Source of the DNA: Agrobacterium rosae
Lineage (GTDB): Bacteria > Pseudomonadota > Alphaproteobacteria > Rhizobiales > Rhizobiaceae
DNA: 64,000 nucleotides
Direction of reading: 5' to 3'
Assembly: GCF_002915175.1 (NCBI RefSeq)
Contig: NZ_NXEJ01000007.1
Coordinates: 124,285 to 188,284 of the forward strand
Position 1 is the stretch's first letter. Every line of letters begins with the position of its first letter. Under the pieces are notes generated by a model. That model saw only the letters and a list, made by a program, of their open reading frames with translations. It made no database searches and had not been told where the DNA came from. Positions 34,462 through 42,969 of this stretch are shown in pieces. The translations under genes were made by a program, and so were the position numbers.

Positions 34462-35391
34462 ATGTTGATAACGCGCATCGTCCTGGCGTTCGAAAACTTT
34501 CGCCAGTGGCTGAATGCGACGATTGCGTTTAGTGTTCTGAACCTGTTGAAGCTTTTGCCAGCCGATCCTGCCATCCGGTTTGCGGACAGGCTTGCCCGCA
34601 AGATCGGCCCTAAAACGCCACGCCACAAGCTGATGCTCTACAATCTCGAGCGCGCCTTTCCCGAGAAATCGGAAGCGGAGCGTATGGAGATTGCGCTGGA
34701 TAGCTGGGGCAATATGGGACGCCTGGCTGCGGAATATGTTTTCCTCGATCGCCTATTCGATTTCGATCCGGCACAGGACAAGCCGGGCCGTGTCGAAGTC
34801 GTTGGCACAGAGACGTTTCTCGAACTGAGAGACAATCCGCGCCCCTTCATCGTGTTCACTGCGCATTCGGGTAACTTCGAGCTGCTTCCGGTTGCAGGCT
34901 CGGCGTTCGGGCTGGATGTGACGGTGCTGTTTCGCCCGCCGAACAATCCCTATGTCGCGAAACGCATTTTCGATTTCCGCAAGGAGCGTATGGGCAACCT
35001 CGTTCCGTCTCACGCCGGTTCGTCCTTTGCTCTGGCGCGGCAATTGGAAAAAGGGGGCGGTATTGGCGTTCTGGTTGACCAGAAGTTTAGAAAAGGCCTG
35101 CCGACGCAATTCTTCGGCAACGACGTTTTGACCAACCCCTTGCTGGCAAAGCTGGTGCGGCAATTCGGCTGCGATGTGTTTCCGGCGCGTTGCATCCGTC
35201 TGCCGGATAATCGTTACCGGCTGGAAATCGAGCCCAAGGTCGAGATACCGTTGAACGAAAAAGGCTCTGTCGATGTGCAGAAGACGGCACAACTGCTCAA
35301 TGACAAGGTCGAGAGTTGGGTGCGAGAATATCCCGGACAATGGTTGTGGTATCACGACCGTTGGCATATCAAACGTCATATCAAGGACTAG
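34462..35391 (+). CDS. lpxXL: Very-long-chain acyltransferase LpxXL
   Basis: LpxXL transfers the 27-hydroxyoctacosanoyl chain from AcpXL to lipid A at the inner membrane. The 309-residue protein is of the LpxL/HtrB family: a short hydrophobic N-terminus and the H-x4-E catalytic motif in FTAHSGNFELLPVAG near residue 133. VLVDQKFRKGLPTQFFG and WLWYHDRWHIKRH follow. ATG 34462 has no good ribosome site; TTG 34456 gives MKMLITRIV and is a real alternative. Last gene of the cluster, 11 bases after adh2XL. Confidence 0.93.
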   Translation: MLITRIVLAFENFRQWLNATIAFSVLNLLKLLPADPAIRFADRLARKIGPKTPRHKLMLYNLERAFPEKSEAERMEIALDSWGNMGRLAAEYVFLDRLFDFDPAQDKPGRVEVVGTETFLELRDNPRPFIVFTAHSGNFELLPVAGSAFGLDVTVLFRPPNNPYVAKRIFDFRKERMGNLVPSHAGSSFALARQLEKGGGIGVLVDQKFRKGLPTQFFGNDVLTNPLLAKLVRQFGCDVFPARCIRLPDNRYRLEIEPKVEIPLNEKGSVDVQKTAQLLNDKVESWVREYPGQWLWYHDRWHIKRHIKD

Positions 35392-35433
35392 AATAGGATC
35401 GTTCTGATTCATTGAAAGCGATAACATCTCAGG

Positions 35434-35461
35434 ATTGTGAATGTATAATGTTCTTCACAAT
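35434..35461. promoter_or_regulatory. Inverted repeat around a -10 box upstream of the first PAS gene
   Basis: ATTGTGAA and TTCACAAT are perfectly inverted, 12 bases apart, and the spacer contains TATAAT (35444-35449). No good -35 box is visible at the right distance. The arrangement fits an operator over a promoter. It lies 173 bases before the TTG start at 35634, in an AT-rich gap (35392-35633). Confidence 0.45.
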
Positions 35462-35633
35462 TTCTGGGATTTGTTAAAGCCGTCCTGCGTGTGTTAATTT
35501 ATCTTGTGTAATGGCGGTGCTGTTTCTCGTTACGTCATTTTTTACGGTGATACCCTATAACGAGTCTCGTGCCGCTTGGCCGGAATGTATTTGAAAGTGC
35601 GAGTGGCGCACGATCATCCGGGGGAGAGTCGAG

Positions 35634-36326
35634 TTGAAAGCTTTGATTGACTTGTTCTGGCAACGATATTCGGAGCTGAAAGGCGCCGTGGATCGCAACG
35701 ACGCCCCGAAAATTGCGATCCTTGATCGTGAGCTAGATGCCTTGCTTGAAAGCATAACGAGCAGAAAAACCAAGACCACGTCTGAGGTTCTTGAGCAGTT
35801 CCGCTTTGCGATCGATCTCCTTAATGAAGAGGCGGAGGACACCGGCTGCGTTCAGCGCAATTCCGAACTCTTGCGCCGGTTGGTGGACAGGTACATCGGT
35901 GCTGGTCTGCCATATGATGGCGTGACGCCCGATGGCGAAGCTGCGACATGGAGCCCTTACGTCATTCTTGACGAAGATCGGTTGGATGATCTGGATGAAC
36001 GCGTCTTCGTGGTTTCACCCGGTTATCGGATCAACTACACCAATGCCATCAATGCGCTGTGCTACGAGGCCAAAACCAACGATCTCGTTGGGCGGCATAT
36101 CGCCGAATTCATCGGCATACATCATTTCCAGCAAGCGCTGCGCGAAAAGCTCGACGCATGCTTTAAGGGGCAGGCCGCAAAATACACCTATGCGGAAGAC
36201 ATTGATGGGCACACAGTGGTGCGCTCTTATGAAATGTCGCCTTGTTACTCCCCGTCCTATAAGCTCGTTGGCGCAATTATAATCGTAAAAGAACTGGCCG
36301 ACCGTCGTCATCGGGCCGTGGCATAA
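35634..36326 (+). CDS. Standalone PAS-domain protein, tandem copy 1
   Basis: A 230-residue soluble protein with an N-terminal helical region (ALIDLFWQRYSELKGAVDRN, then LDRELDALLESI) and a C-terminal PAS-like domain from about residue 115 (VFVVSPGYRINYTNAINALC, then VGRHIAEFIGIHHFQ). It has no kinase, cyclase or DNA-binding output domain. The 253-codon neighbour shares the whole layout, so the two are tandem paralogues. Translation starts at TTG behind GGGGGAGAG. It likely senses a ligand or redox state and passes the signal to a partner; this is inference. Confidence 0.8.
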   Translation: MKALIDLFWQRYSELKGAVDRNDAPKIAILDRELDALLESITSRKTKTTSEVLEQFRFAIDLLNEEAEDTGCVQRNSELLRRLVDRYIGAGLPYDGVTPDGEAATWSPYVILDEDRLDDLDERVFVVSPGYRINYTNAINALCYEAKTNDLVGRHIAEFIGIHHFQQALREKLDACFKGQAAKYTYAEDIDGHTVVRSYEMSPCYSPSYKLVGAIIIVKELADRRHRAVA

Positions 36327-36922
36327 GGCAGTCTGGGTATTCCAGTCTCCAACCGACCACTTTGTCCGCTACCGTACCATGTCTTTTGACATGCCAGAAA
36401 TGAGATAGGGTGGGAGTTCGATGTCGATCTTTTCGACGTCGCGACGGGGTTTAGAAGCGCAGTATTTATCTGGCCAAGTCTGATCTCTAGTCAAGATCAC
36501 CTTTATTCACCAAAGAAAAACCGATGAATAATGCCATACATTCACGCTTATTGTAAACGATTACATCTTTGTTATTTGCAGTATTGATGGGTGCCATTTA
36601 CCGCGTCTTCGGGTCTAATAGCGTAACGGCAGAGTGATAATCATATAACAAATGTTAATGACCTACGCACGGATAGGTTAAATCTCGTGTATTGACGAAA
36701 TGGACAACGATAGTGTTCATATCTCAGAACAATGTAGTTTCATGGGTAGCTCATATTCGGATCATAGATGTCTCTTTGGCCTCATCGATACGGCAGCCCG
36801 TGGACCCAAAGTTAAAATGATCTGAGCCTGCTTCGGCAACGGTTTTTGAAAGAAGGAGGTTTTCCTGATCGTGTCCGGCACAATGATTGGACAGTGTCAG
36901 AATGGGAAACCTGTGTGATGAA
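36327..36922. other. Long AT-rich intergenic region between the two PAS genes
   Basis: About 600 bases, clearly poorer in GC than the rest of the window. I see no ORF with family-like sequence. It contains a possible -35 TTGACG at 36692 with a poor -10, several A/T runs, and an unusually strong AAGGAGG at 36853-36859 that is too far from the PAS start. It is a likely regulatory region or a decayed sequence. Confidence 0.5.
36871..36918 (+). CDS. Possible 15-codon leader ORF
   Basis: GTG 36871 lies 11 bases after AAGGAGG and opens a 15-codon frame whose TGA stop is 4 bases before the ATG of the second PAS gene. It could couple translation of that gene. The product is too short to judge and the spacing to the ribosome site is long. 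Confidence 0.2.
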   Translation: MSGTMIGQCQNGKPV

Positions 36923-37648
36923 ATGGAGGCTCCATTGATTGGGCTCTTCGACGCCTTTTCGCTGAAATGCACGCAGTTGAAACAGGCTGTGGCCGGTGGT
37001 CATGACGATCTTGTGCGTGTGCTGGATCGAGAACTTCAGCCGATGATCGCGGGTATCCTGTCATATAGGGCAGAAACCCGCGAGGAAGTGCATATGCAGT
37101 TGCAGTTCCTCAACAGTTTGATCCGCGACGAGGCCGAAGATAAATCAAGCGTTACGCGCCGTAGTGCTGACATGTCGATGCTGATCGATCGTTATTTCCC
37201 CAATTCGAGCGGCAAGGGTGATCGCATCCAACGTCCGACATTACGGCCGACTGATGAGAACGCTGTATTCGAGATGCCGAACCAGCCTCTGTTCAATGAG
37301 GCTGTGCTGGATAGTTTGCCGGATCGCATTGGCGTCGTCACCAAGGATTATCGCTATCTGTATGCCAATCAGGCAAACGCGCAGTATTTGAACCGCACCG
37401 CGCTATCCATGATTGGCTGTCATGTTTCGGAGTTTGTGGGGGAGGAAAGCTTCAGGACCATGGCCCAGCCAGCGTTCGAAAAATGCTTTCACGGTCATAA
37501 GGTCGACTACATCCACAAGGGACGTCGCGATTCCTGCAGTTTCACAACCCGTTGCCGCATGACGCCATTGCGTGGTGGAAACAATAAGATTGTCGGCGCT
37601 GTCATCGTTCTCCAAAGCGTTGATGAAGTCGCCCTGAACTGCAATTGA
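36923..37648 (+). CDS. Standalone PAS-domain protein, tandem copy 2
   Basis: A 241-residue paralogue of the preceding PAS protein: N-terminal helices (PLIGLFDAFSLKCTQLKQAV then VLDRELQPMIAGI) and a C-terminal PAS fold (LPDRIGVVTKDYRYLYANQA, MIGCHVSEFVGEESF, IVGAVIVLQSV). ATG 36923 is chosen because its product aligns with the start of copy 1; TTG 36887 and ATG 36902 lie upstream in frame. No output domain follows. It ends 4 bases before the convergent permease gene. Confidence 0.75.
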   Translation: MEAPLIGLFDAFSLKCTQLKQAVAGGHDDLVRVLDRELQPMIAGILSYRAETREEVHMQLQFLNSLIRDEAEDKSSVTRRSADMSMLIDRYFPNSSGKGDRIQRPTLRPTDENAVFEMPNQPLFNEAVLDSLPDRIGVVTKDYRYLYANQANAQYLNRTALSMIGCHVSEFVGEESFRTMAQPAFEKCFHGHKVDYIHKGRRDSCSFTTRCRMTPLRGGNNKIVGAVIVLQSVDEVALNCN

Positions 37649-37652
37649 GGGC

Positions 37653-38465
37653 CTAGCCGCCCGTAAGACTTGCGAAGAATGAGCCCACCGCAGAGACGGC
37701 ACCGGCGTCCAGAAGCAGTTTCGTCGCCATTGCTAGGCATGAGATCACCAGCAGAGGCCGAATGATTTTTGCGCCGTTGTTCATGGCAAGTCGCGAACCC
37801 ATCTGCGCGCCCAGAAACTGCCCCAAACCCATGACCAGTCCCAGCTTCCATAAGATTGCGCCGCTGAGTGTAAAGACGAGGAAGCCGCCGAAGTTCGAGC
37901 CGAGGTTGAGAAGCTTGGTGTGAGCCGTTGCCTTCAACATACCGAAGCCCGCCAACCCGACAAATGCCAGCATGTAAAACGAACCGGCCCCTGGCCCGAA
38001 AATGCCATCGTAGAAACCCACCAGTGGAACGACGGTCAGGCCGAATACGAGGGGCCTTACGCGTTGGTGACTATCCAGATCGCTGAGGTTGGGTTTGAAG
38101 GCAAAATAAAGGGCTATCGCGATCAGCAAAAACGGCATGATGGCTCGCAGAACATCAGGCGGCACGAACGACGCCGTCAAGGCCCCGAAGACACCGCCTA
38201 AGAGTGCCATCATTGCCATGGGGAATTGCTTTTTTAGGTCCACATGGCCTCGACGCGCGTAGGCGATGGTGGCTGATGCCGAGCCGAACTGCGCCTGCAA
38301 TTTGTTCGTTCCCAAAACCTCAAGCGGCGGAACGCCCAGGATGAGCATGGCAGGGATGACGATCAACCCGCCACCACCGGCAATCGAATCCACAAAGCCT
38401 GCGAAAATGGCCACCAGAAAAAGGATGAGAAAAAGCTGAAGAGCGACATCGTGCACGGGGAGCAT
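37653..38465 (-). CDS. TauE/SafE family sulfite exporter-like permease
   Basis: A 270-residue inner-membrane protein with about eight hydrophobic segments and the TauE/SafE repeats: FAGFVDSIAGGGGLIVIPAM near residue 20-40 and GFYDGIFGPGAGSFYMLAF near 150. Family members export sulfite, sulfoacetate or other organosulfonates; the substrate is not evident. It is convergent with the second PAS gene with a 4-base gap, and divergent from the nucleoside hydrolase gene (167 bases). Confidence 0.88.
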   Translation of the reverse strand: MLPVHDVALQLFLILFLVAIFAGFVDSIAGGGGLIVIPAMLILGVPPLEVLGTNKLQAQFGSASATIAYARRGHVDLKKQFPMAMMALLGGVFGALTASFVPPDVLRAIMPFLLIAIALYFAFKPNLSDLDSHQRVRPLVFGLTVVPLVGFYDGIFGPGAGSFYMLAFVGLAGFGMLKATAHTKLLNLGSNFGGFLVFTLSGAILWKLGLVMGLGQFLGAQMGSRLAMNNGAKIIRPLLVISCLAMATKLLLDAGAVSAVGSFFASLTGG

Positions 38466-38632
38466 TCCAGGAGGGTGATGGTGACGCCGCTTCTCTCACC
38501 GAATTATGCTTGTTGCAACGGTTTTCGTGTCTTGCGTCGAGGGCATTGCGCGGATTGTGCGTCCGTTTATGGTGCATTCGCTGTTTCGTCGTTCGTGGGC
38601 GATTCTGCTCTAGATGAATTTGAGGACATGGC

Positions 38633-39592
38633 ATGCATAAGGTAATTTTCGACACGGACCCCGGCATCGACGACGCAATGGCGTTGCTGTTTCTGCATCG
38701 CCACCCGGATATCGATCTGGTTGGTGTCACGACGGTTTTCGGCAATGCTCCGCTCGATATTACCACCCGCAATGCGTTGTTCCTCAAGCAGCAATGGGGC
38801 ATGACGGCACCGGTGGCCAGAGGTGCAGGCGTCACGTTCGATCCATCCCGCCCGGAAGGTCATTGGCCGACTTTTATCCATGGCGAAGACGGCCTCGGCA
38901 ATATCGGTGTTCCCGATACGATTGATCTGCCGCTGGATCCACGCCCGGCGCATCACTTCATTATCGATACCGTCAAAGCAAACCCGGGTGAGGTGACGCT
39001 GATCGCCGTCGGCCGCATGACGAACCTCGCCTTGGCGCTGCGTGAAGACCCGGATTTTGCGACTTTGGTCAAGCAGGTCATCATCATGGGTGGCGCTTTC
39101 GATATCAACGGCAATGTCAGCCCCGCGGCAGAAGCCAATATTCATGGCGATCCTGAAGCCGCAGACCTGGTTTTCACTGCGCCGTGGCGCGTGACGGTCG
39201 TTGGCCTCGATGTGACGACGCGCACGGTCATGACATCGAAATTCATGGACGAGATGGCGAAGGAGGGCGGGGCACCCGTCCAGCTTCTGTCGGATTTGTC
39301 GCAGTTCTACATCGAGTTTTACAATCAGCGTACCGGCGACGGCATGGTGGTGCATGACAGCTGCGCCTGCGTCTACCTGACCAACCCCGAACTTTTCGAC
39401 ACCCGCAGCGGTGCGATTCGCGTCGTGTGCGGCGGTATTGCCGATGGCCAGACGATCCAGAAGCCGGACGGTGTCGGTTTTCCGCCTGGGAAATGGGATG
39501 GGCATCCAAGCCAGCTCGTCTGTACCAATATCCAGCCTGATCGTGTGCTTTCGGTCATCCGTTCGACAATTGTGCATGGCGAGCGCGGCTGA
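38633..39592 (+). CDS. Inosine-uridine preferring nucleoside hydrolase family protein
   Basis: This 319-residue enzyme hydrolyses ribonucleosides to base and ribose. The calcium-binding aspartate cluster is at the very start (VIFDTDPGIDDAMALLFLH), and TLIAVGRMTNLALAL, IMGGAF and the late VVHDSCACVYL block complete the active site. GAGGACATGGC lies just upstream of the ATG. Whether it prefers purines or pyrimidines cannot be told. It is a single gene, probably for nucleoside salvage. Confidence 0.92.
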   Translation: MHKVIFDTDPGIDDAMALLFLHRHPDIDLVGVTTVFGNAPLDITTRNALFLKQQWGMTAPVARGAGVTFDPSRPEGHWPTFIHGEDGLGNIGVPDTIDLPLDPRPAHHFIIDTVKANPGEVTLIAVGRMTNLALALREDPDFATLVKQVIIMGGAFDINGNVSPAAEANIHGDPEAADLVFTAPWRVTVVGLDVTTRTVMTSKFMDEMAKEGGAPVQLLSDLSQFYIEFYNQRTGDGMVVHDSCACVYLTNPELFDTRSGAIRVVCGGIADGQTIQKPDGVGFPPGKWDGHPSQLVCTNIQPDRVLSVIRSTIVHGERG

Positions 39593-39838
39593 TTGGTCGC
39601 GCGCGCTGCCAAACGCGGCGTCTTGCCTTGCATTTTTGAAAAAACTCGCGTTATGCAGGTTTTGCAGGCCGCGTTCATTTTGCTGGCTGCGACCGCTTGC
39701 GGAAAACCAATTCGTGTTTTTCAGCACATGCGTTACACTTAAATGATACGGGTCCGATGTGTTCGTGTCGGCTGTATTTGAAACCAAAAAACGAATGTTA
39801 TGTGAGCCGCTAATTTGGCTCATTTCCACGAGGAAAAG

Positions 39839-41059
39839 ATGGAAGAGTTTCACAAGGTCAAGCGTCTGCCGCAATACGTGTTCGAACAGGTCAACCGTTT
39901 GAAAGCGAGCGCGCGAGCGGGCGGAGCCGACATTATCGACCTTGGCATGGGCAATCCCGACCTTCCGACACCGAAGGCCATTGTCGATAAGCTGTGCGAA
40001 GTGGTTCAGGATCCACGCACACACCGTTACTCGTCCTCCAAGGGCATTCCCGGTCTTCGCCGTGCGCAGGCGGGCTATTACGCCCGCCGTTTCGGCGTGA
40101 AGCTGAACCCCGATACGCAGGTTGTCGCCACGCTGGGCTCCAAGGAAGGCTTTGCCAATATGGCGCAGGCCATCACGGCACCTGGCGATGTCATTCTTTG
40201 CCCGAACCCGACCTATCCGATCCATGCGTTTGGCTTTCTGATGGCGGGTGGCGTTATCCGCTCGATGAATGTCGAGCCGGACGAAACCTTCTTCGGCCCG
40301 CTCGAGCGCGCTGTCCGCCACTCCATTCCCAAGCCGCTTGCGCTGATCATCAACTACCCGTCGAACCCAACGGCGCACGTCGCATCGCTGGATTTCTATC
40401 GCGACATCATTGCTTTCGCCAAGAAGCATGATCTGATCGTGTTGTCGGACCTTGCCTATTCCGAAATCTACTTCGACGACGCCAACCCGCCGCCATCCGT
40501 TCTGGAAGTGCCGGGTGCGATGGACGTTGCGGTGGAATTCACCTCCATGTCCAAGACCTTCTCGATGCCTGGCTGGCGTATGGGCTTTGCAGTCGGCAAC
40601 GAGCGGCTGATTTCGGCCCTGACGCGTGTGAAATCCTACCTGGATTACGGCGCATTCACGCCTATTCAGGTTGCGGCCACCCACGCATTGAACGGTGATG
40701 GTTCCGATATCGCTGAAGTGCGTAGCGTCTATCGTCGCCGCCGCGATGTCATGGTCGATACGTTCGGAAAGGCCGGTTTCGAGGTTCCACCTCCAGCGGC
40801 CACCATGTTCGCATGGGCAAAAATTCCGGAAAAATTCCGCCACCTCGGCTCTCTGGAGTTTTCCAAACTCCTCGTGGAGAAGGCCGATATTGCCGTCGCT
40901 CCCGGCGTCGGCTTTGGCGAAATGGGCGACGATTACGTTCGCCTTGCGCTTGTTGAAAACGAGCATCGAATTCGCCAGGCAGCGCGCAATTTGAAGCGCT
41001 TCCTGTCGACAGCGGACGATACGTTGCACAACGTCGTTTCGCTCAACGCCCATCGTTAA
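39839..41059 (+). CDS. alaC: AlaC-type pyridoxal-phosphate aminotransferase
   Basis: A 406-residue fold-type I aminotransferase. The pattern follows E. coli AlaC closely: RLPQYVFEQVNRLKASAR, IIDLGMGNPDLPTP, RYSSSKGIPGLRRA, NPTYPIHAFGF, INYPSNPTAHV, VLSDLAYSEIYFD, and the lysine in FTSMSKTFSMPGWRMGF. AlaC makes alanine from pyruvate and glutamate; LL-diaminopimelate aminotransferases are close relatives. GAGGAAAAG precedes ATG 39839, so the ATG 24 bases earlier is unlikely. It precedes hom by 63 bases. Confidence 0.9.
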   Translation: MEEFHKVKRLPQYVFEQVNRLKASARAGGADIIDLGMGNPDLPTPKAIVDKLCEVVQDPRTHRYSSSKGIPGLRRAQAGYYARRFGVKLNPDTQVVATLGSKEGFANMAQAITAPGDVILCPNPTYPIHAFGFLMAGGVIRSMNVEPDETFFGPLERAVRHSIPKPLALIINYPSNPTAHVASLDFYRDIIAFAKKHDLIVLSDLAYSEIYFDDANPPPSVLEVPGAMDVAVEFTSMSKTFSMPGWRMGFAVGNERLISALTRVKSYLDYGAFTPIQVAATHALNGDGSDIAEVRSVYRRRRDVMVDTFGKAGFEVPPPAATMFAWAKIPEKFRHLGSLEFSKLLVEKADIAVAPGVGFGEMGDDYVRLALVENEHRIRQAARNLKRFLSTADDTLHNVVSLNAHR

Positions 41060-41072
41060 GGGCATCCAACCG

Positions 41073-41092
41073 GGTGGCCGTTTCCGGCCACC
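41073..41092 (+). terminator. Terminator-like hairpin between alaC and hom
   Basis: A perfect 8-pair stem, GGTGGCCG/CGGCCACC, with a TTTC loop and TCTTC after it. It is weak in U residues, so some readthrough into hom is likely. Confidence 0.5.
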
Positions 41093-41122
41093 TCTTCACG
41101 TCAGCAAATCAGGAATATACCA

Positions 41123-42433
41123 ATGGCAGATTCATTGAGAATCGGCATAGCGGGACTCGGCACTGTCGGCTCTTCGCTCGTGCGCATCCTCCAGCAGAGA
41201 AGCAACGAACTTGCAATTACCTGCGGACGCGCAATTGAGATTATTGCAGTCAGCGCACGCGACCGTTCGCGTGATCGCGGTCTTGATCTCAAGGGTATTA
41301 CCTGGTTTGACACGCCTGAAGAGATGGCGGCAAAAGCCGAAATTGACGTTTTTGTAGAGCTGGTCGGCGGTGCCTCCGGTACCGCGGAAAAGGCCGTGCG
41401 GGCCGCGCTGTCACGCGGTCTCCACGTGGTGACAGCTAACAAGGCGTTGCTTGCCAAACACGGCGTTGAGCTTGCCATTCTCGCGGAAGAGAGAGGCGCG
41501 CTGCTGAACTTCGAAGCAGCTGTCGCCGGTGGCATTCCCATCATCAAGGCCCTGCGTGAGTCGCTGACCGGCAACCATGTGTCGCGCATCTACGGCATCA
41601 TGAACGGCACCTGCAATTACATCCTGACCAAGATGGAAAAGGAAGGCTTGTCCTTCGAGGCGTGCCTCAAGGAAGCGCAGCGGCTTGGTTACGCCGAAGC
41701 CGATCCAGCCTTCGATATCGAGGGCAATGATACCGCTCACAAACTGGCAATCCTCACCACACTTGCCTTTGGCTCCAAGATTGCAGCTGATGACATCTAT
41801 CTCGAAGGCATCTCCAATATCTCGATCGAGGATATTCAGGCGGCTGCTGATCTCGGTTATCGCATCAAGCTGCTGGGCGTTGCGCAGGTAACGGAATCAG
41901 GCATCGAACAGCGTGTACACCCGACCATGGTACCGCTGGATTCAGTCATTGCGCAGGTGGATGGCGTGACCAACGCTGTTGCTGTCGAATCGGACATTCT
42001 CGGTGAACTGCTGATGGTTGGACCCGGCGCAGGTGGCAATGCCACGGCGTCCGCTGTTCTGGGTGACATCGCAGACATCGCTAAGAGCCGCCCGGGCGTG
42101 CAGCAGGTACCGGTGCTTGGCCGTCCGGCAAAGTCGCTGACCGAATACCGTCGCGCCAAGATGAAGAGCCACGAAGGCGGTTACTTCATTCGCCTGACGG
42201 TGAAGGACAAGGCCGGCGTTTTTGCCAGCATCGCAACGCGCATGGCGGAAAACAATATCTCGCTGGAATCCATCGTCCAGCATTCTCGCGTTCCCGTCGA
42301 GGGCGGTGCGCAGACGATCATCCTCGTTACCCACGCAACGATGGAAGACGCTATCCGCAAAGCCGTCAAAGGCATAAAGAGCGAAAAATACCTGGTGAAC
42401 GAACCGCAGGTCATTCGCATCGAACGGACCTGA
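41123..42433 (+). CDS. hom: Homoserine dehydrogenase
   Basis: Hom reduces aspartate semialdehyde to homoserine on the way to threonine and methionine. The 436-residue monofunctional enzyme has the NAD(P) motif IGIAGLGTVGSSLVRIL at the start, the catalytic domain with GIMNGTCNYILTKME and GYAEADPAFDIEGNDTAHKL near 190-210, and a C-terminal ACT domain (FIRLTVKDKAGVFASIATRM onward) for likely threonine feedback. A strong terminator follows. Confidence 0.96.
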   Translation: MADSLRIGIAGLGTVGSSLVRILQQRSNELAITCGRAIEIIAVSARDRSRDRGLDLKGITWFDTPEEMAAKAEIDVFVELVGGASGTAEKAVRAALSRGLHVVTANKALLAKHGVELAILAEERGALLNFEAAVAGGIPIIKALRESLTGNHVSRIYGIMNGTCNYILTKMEKEGLSFEACLKEAQRLGYAEADPAFDIEGNDTAHKLAILTTLAFGSKIAADDIYLEGISNISIEDIQAAADLGYRIKLLGVAQVTESGIEQRVHPTMVPLDSVIAQVDGVTNAVAVESDILGELLMVGPGAGGNATASAVLGDIADIAKSRPGVQQVPVLGRPAKSLTEYRRAKMKSHEGGYFIRLTVKDKAGVFASIATRMAENNISLESIVQHSRVPVEGGAQTIILVTHATMEDAIRKAVKGIKSEKYLVNEPQVIRIERT

Positions 42434-42460
42434 TCGTCTGATTTCACGATATGACATGGA

Positions 42461-42491
42461 AGCCATCGGCGGTAGCGTCGGTGGCTTTTTT
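42461..42491 (+). terminator. Rho-independent terminator after hom
   Basis: AGCCATCGGCG pairs with CGTCGGTGGCT (two G-U pairs) around GTAG and runs into TTTTTTG. Confidence 0.85.
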
Positions 42492-42594
42492 GTATTTTTG
42501 CTCCGTATCTGCCATCAGCACCCTGTAAAAAAACTGCTGCACCTTGTCGGCAGGCGCGTTACGTCTTCGTCTTAGAACGGAGAAGGAGAGTGAG

Positions 42595-42969
42595 ATGCAT
42601 TACGCGATTCTGTGTTACGCCGATGAGGAAGCCGTCTTCGCCTGGTCAAAGGAAGAAGAGGAGGCTGTCATGGGCAAGCTCTATGCGGTGCAGGAACCGC
42701 TGGCCAAGGCTGGCAAGCTGGGACCCACAGGGCGGCTGATGCCGACCACGACAGCCACGACCGTTCGCAAGGGCAAGCAGGAACCGTTGGTGCTGGATGG
42801 CCCCTTTGCCGAAACGAAGGAAGTGCTATTGGGTTTTTACACCGTGGATGTGGAAAATCTGGATGAGGCAGTCGATTTCGCCAAGCAACTGTCCGCTGCC
42901 AATCCGGGCTCTACCTCCTACGAAATCCGGCCGTTTTACGTCTTCCATCCCACAGGTGCGCCCACATGA
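42595..42969 (+). CDS. YCII/DGPF domain protein
   Basis: A 124-residue single-domain protein. MHYAILCYADEEAVFAWSKE starts the domain, and the DGPFAETKEVLLGFY motif near residue 65 names the DGPF family. It is the typical partner of ECF42 sigma factors. The biochemical role is unclear; related YCII proteins are thought to bind or transform small molecules. The ATG follows GAAGGAGAGTGAG. It overlaps the sigma gene by ATGA, indicating translational coupling. Confidence 0.92.
   Translation: MHYAILCYADEEAVFAWSKEEEEAVMGKLYAVQEPLAKAGKLGPTGRLMPTTTATTVRKGKQEPLVLDGPFAETKEVLLGFYTVDVENLDEAVDFAKQLSAANPGSTSYEIRPFYVFHPTGAPT

Noticed and set aside
35434-35461. CRP/FNR binding site upstream of the PAS gene
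   Set aside because: The half-sites TGTGA and TCACA are present, but they are 14 bases apart instead of the 6 needed for CRP, so an ordinary CRP/FNR dimer would not fit.
38567-41065. 832-codon minus-strand frame over the nucleoside hydrolase and alaC genes
   Set aside because: It runs antisense to two certain genes and its sequence shows no recognisable domain.
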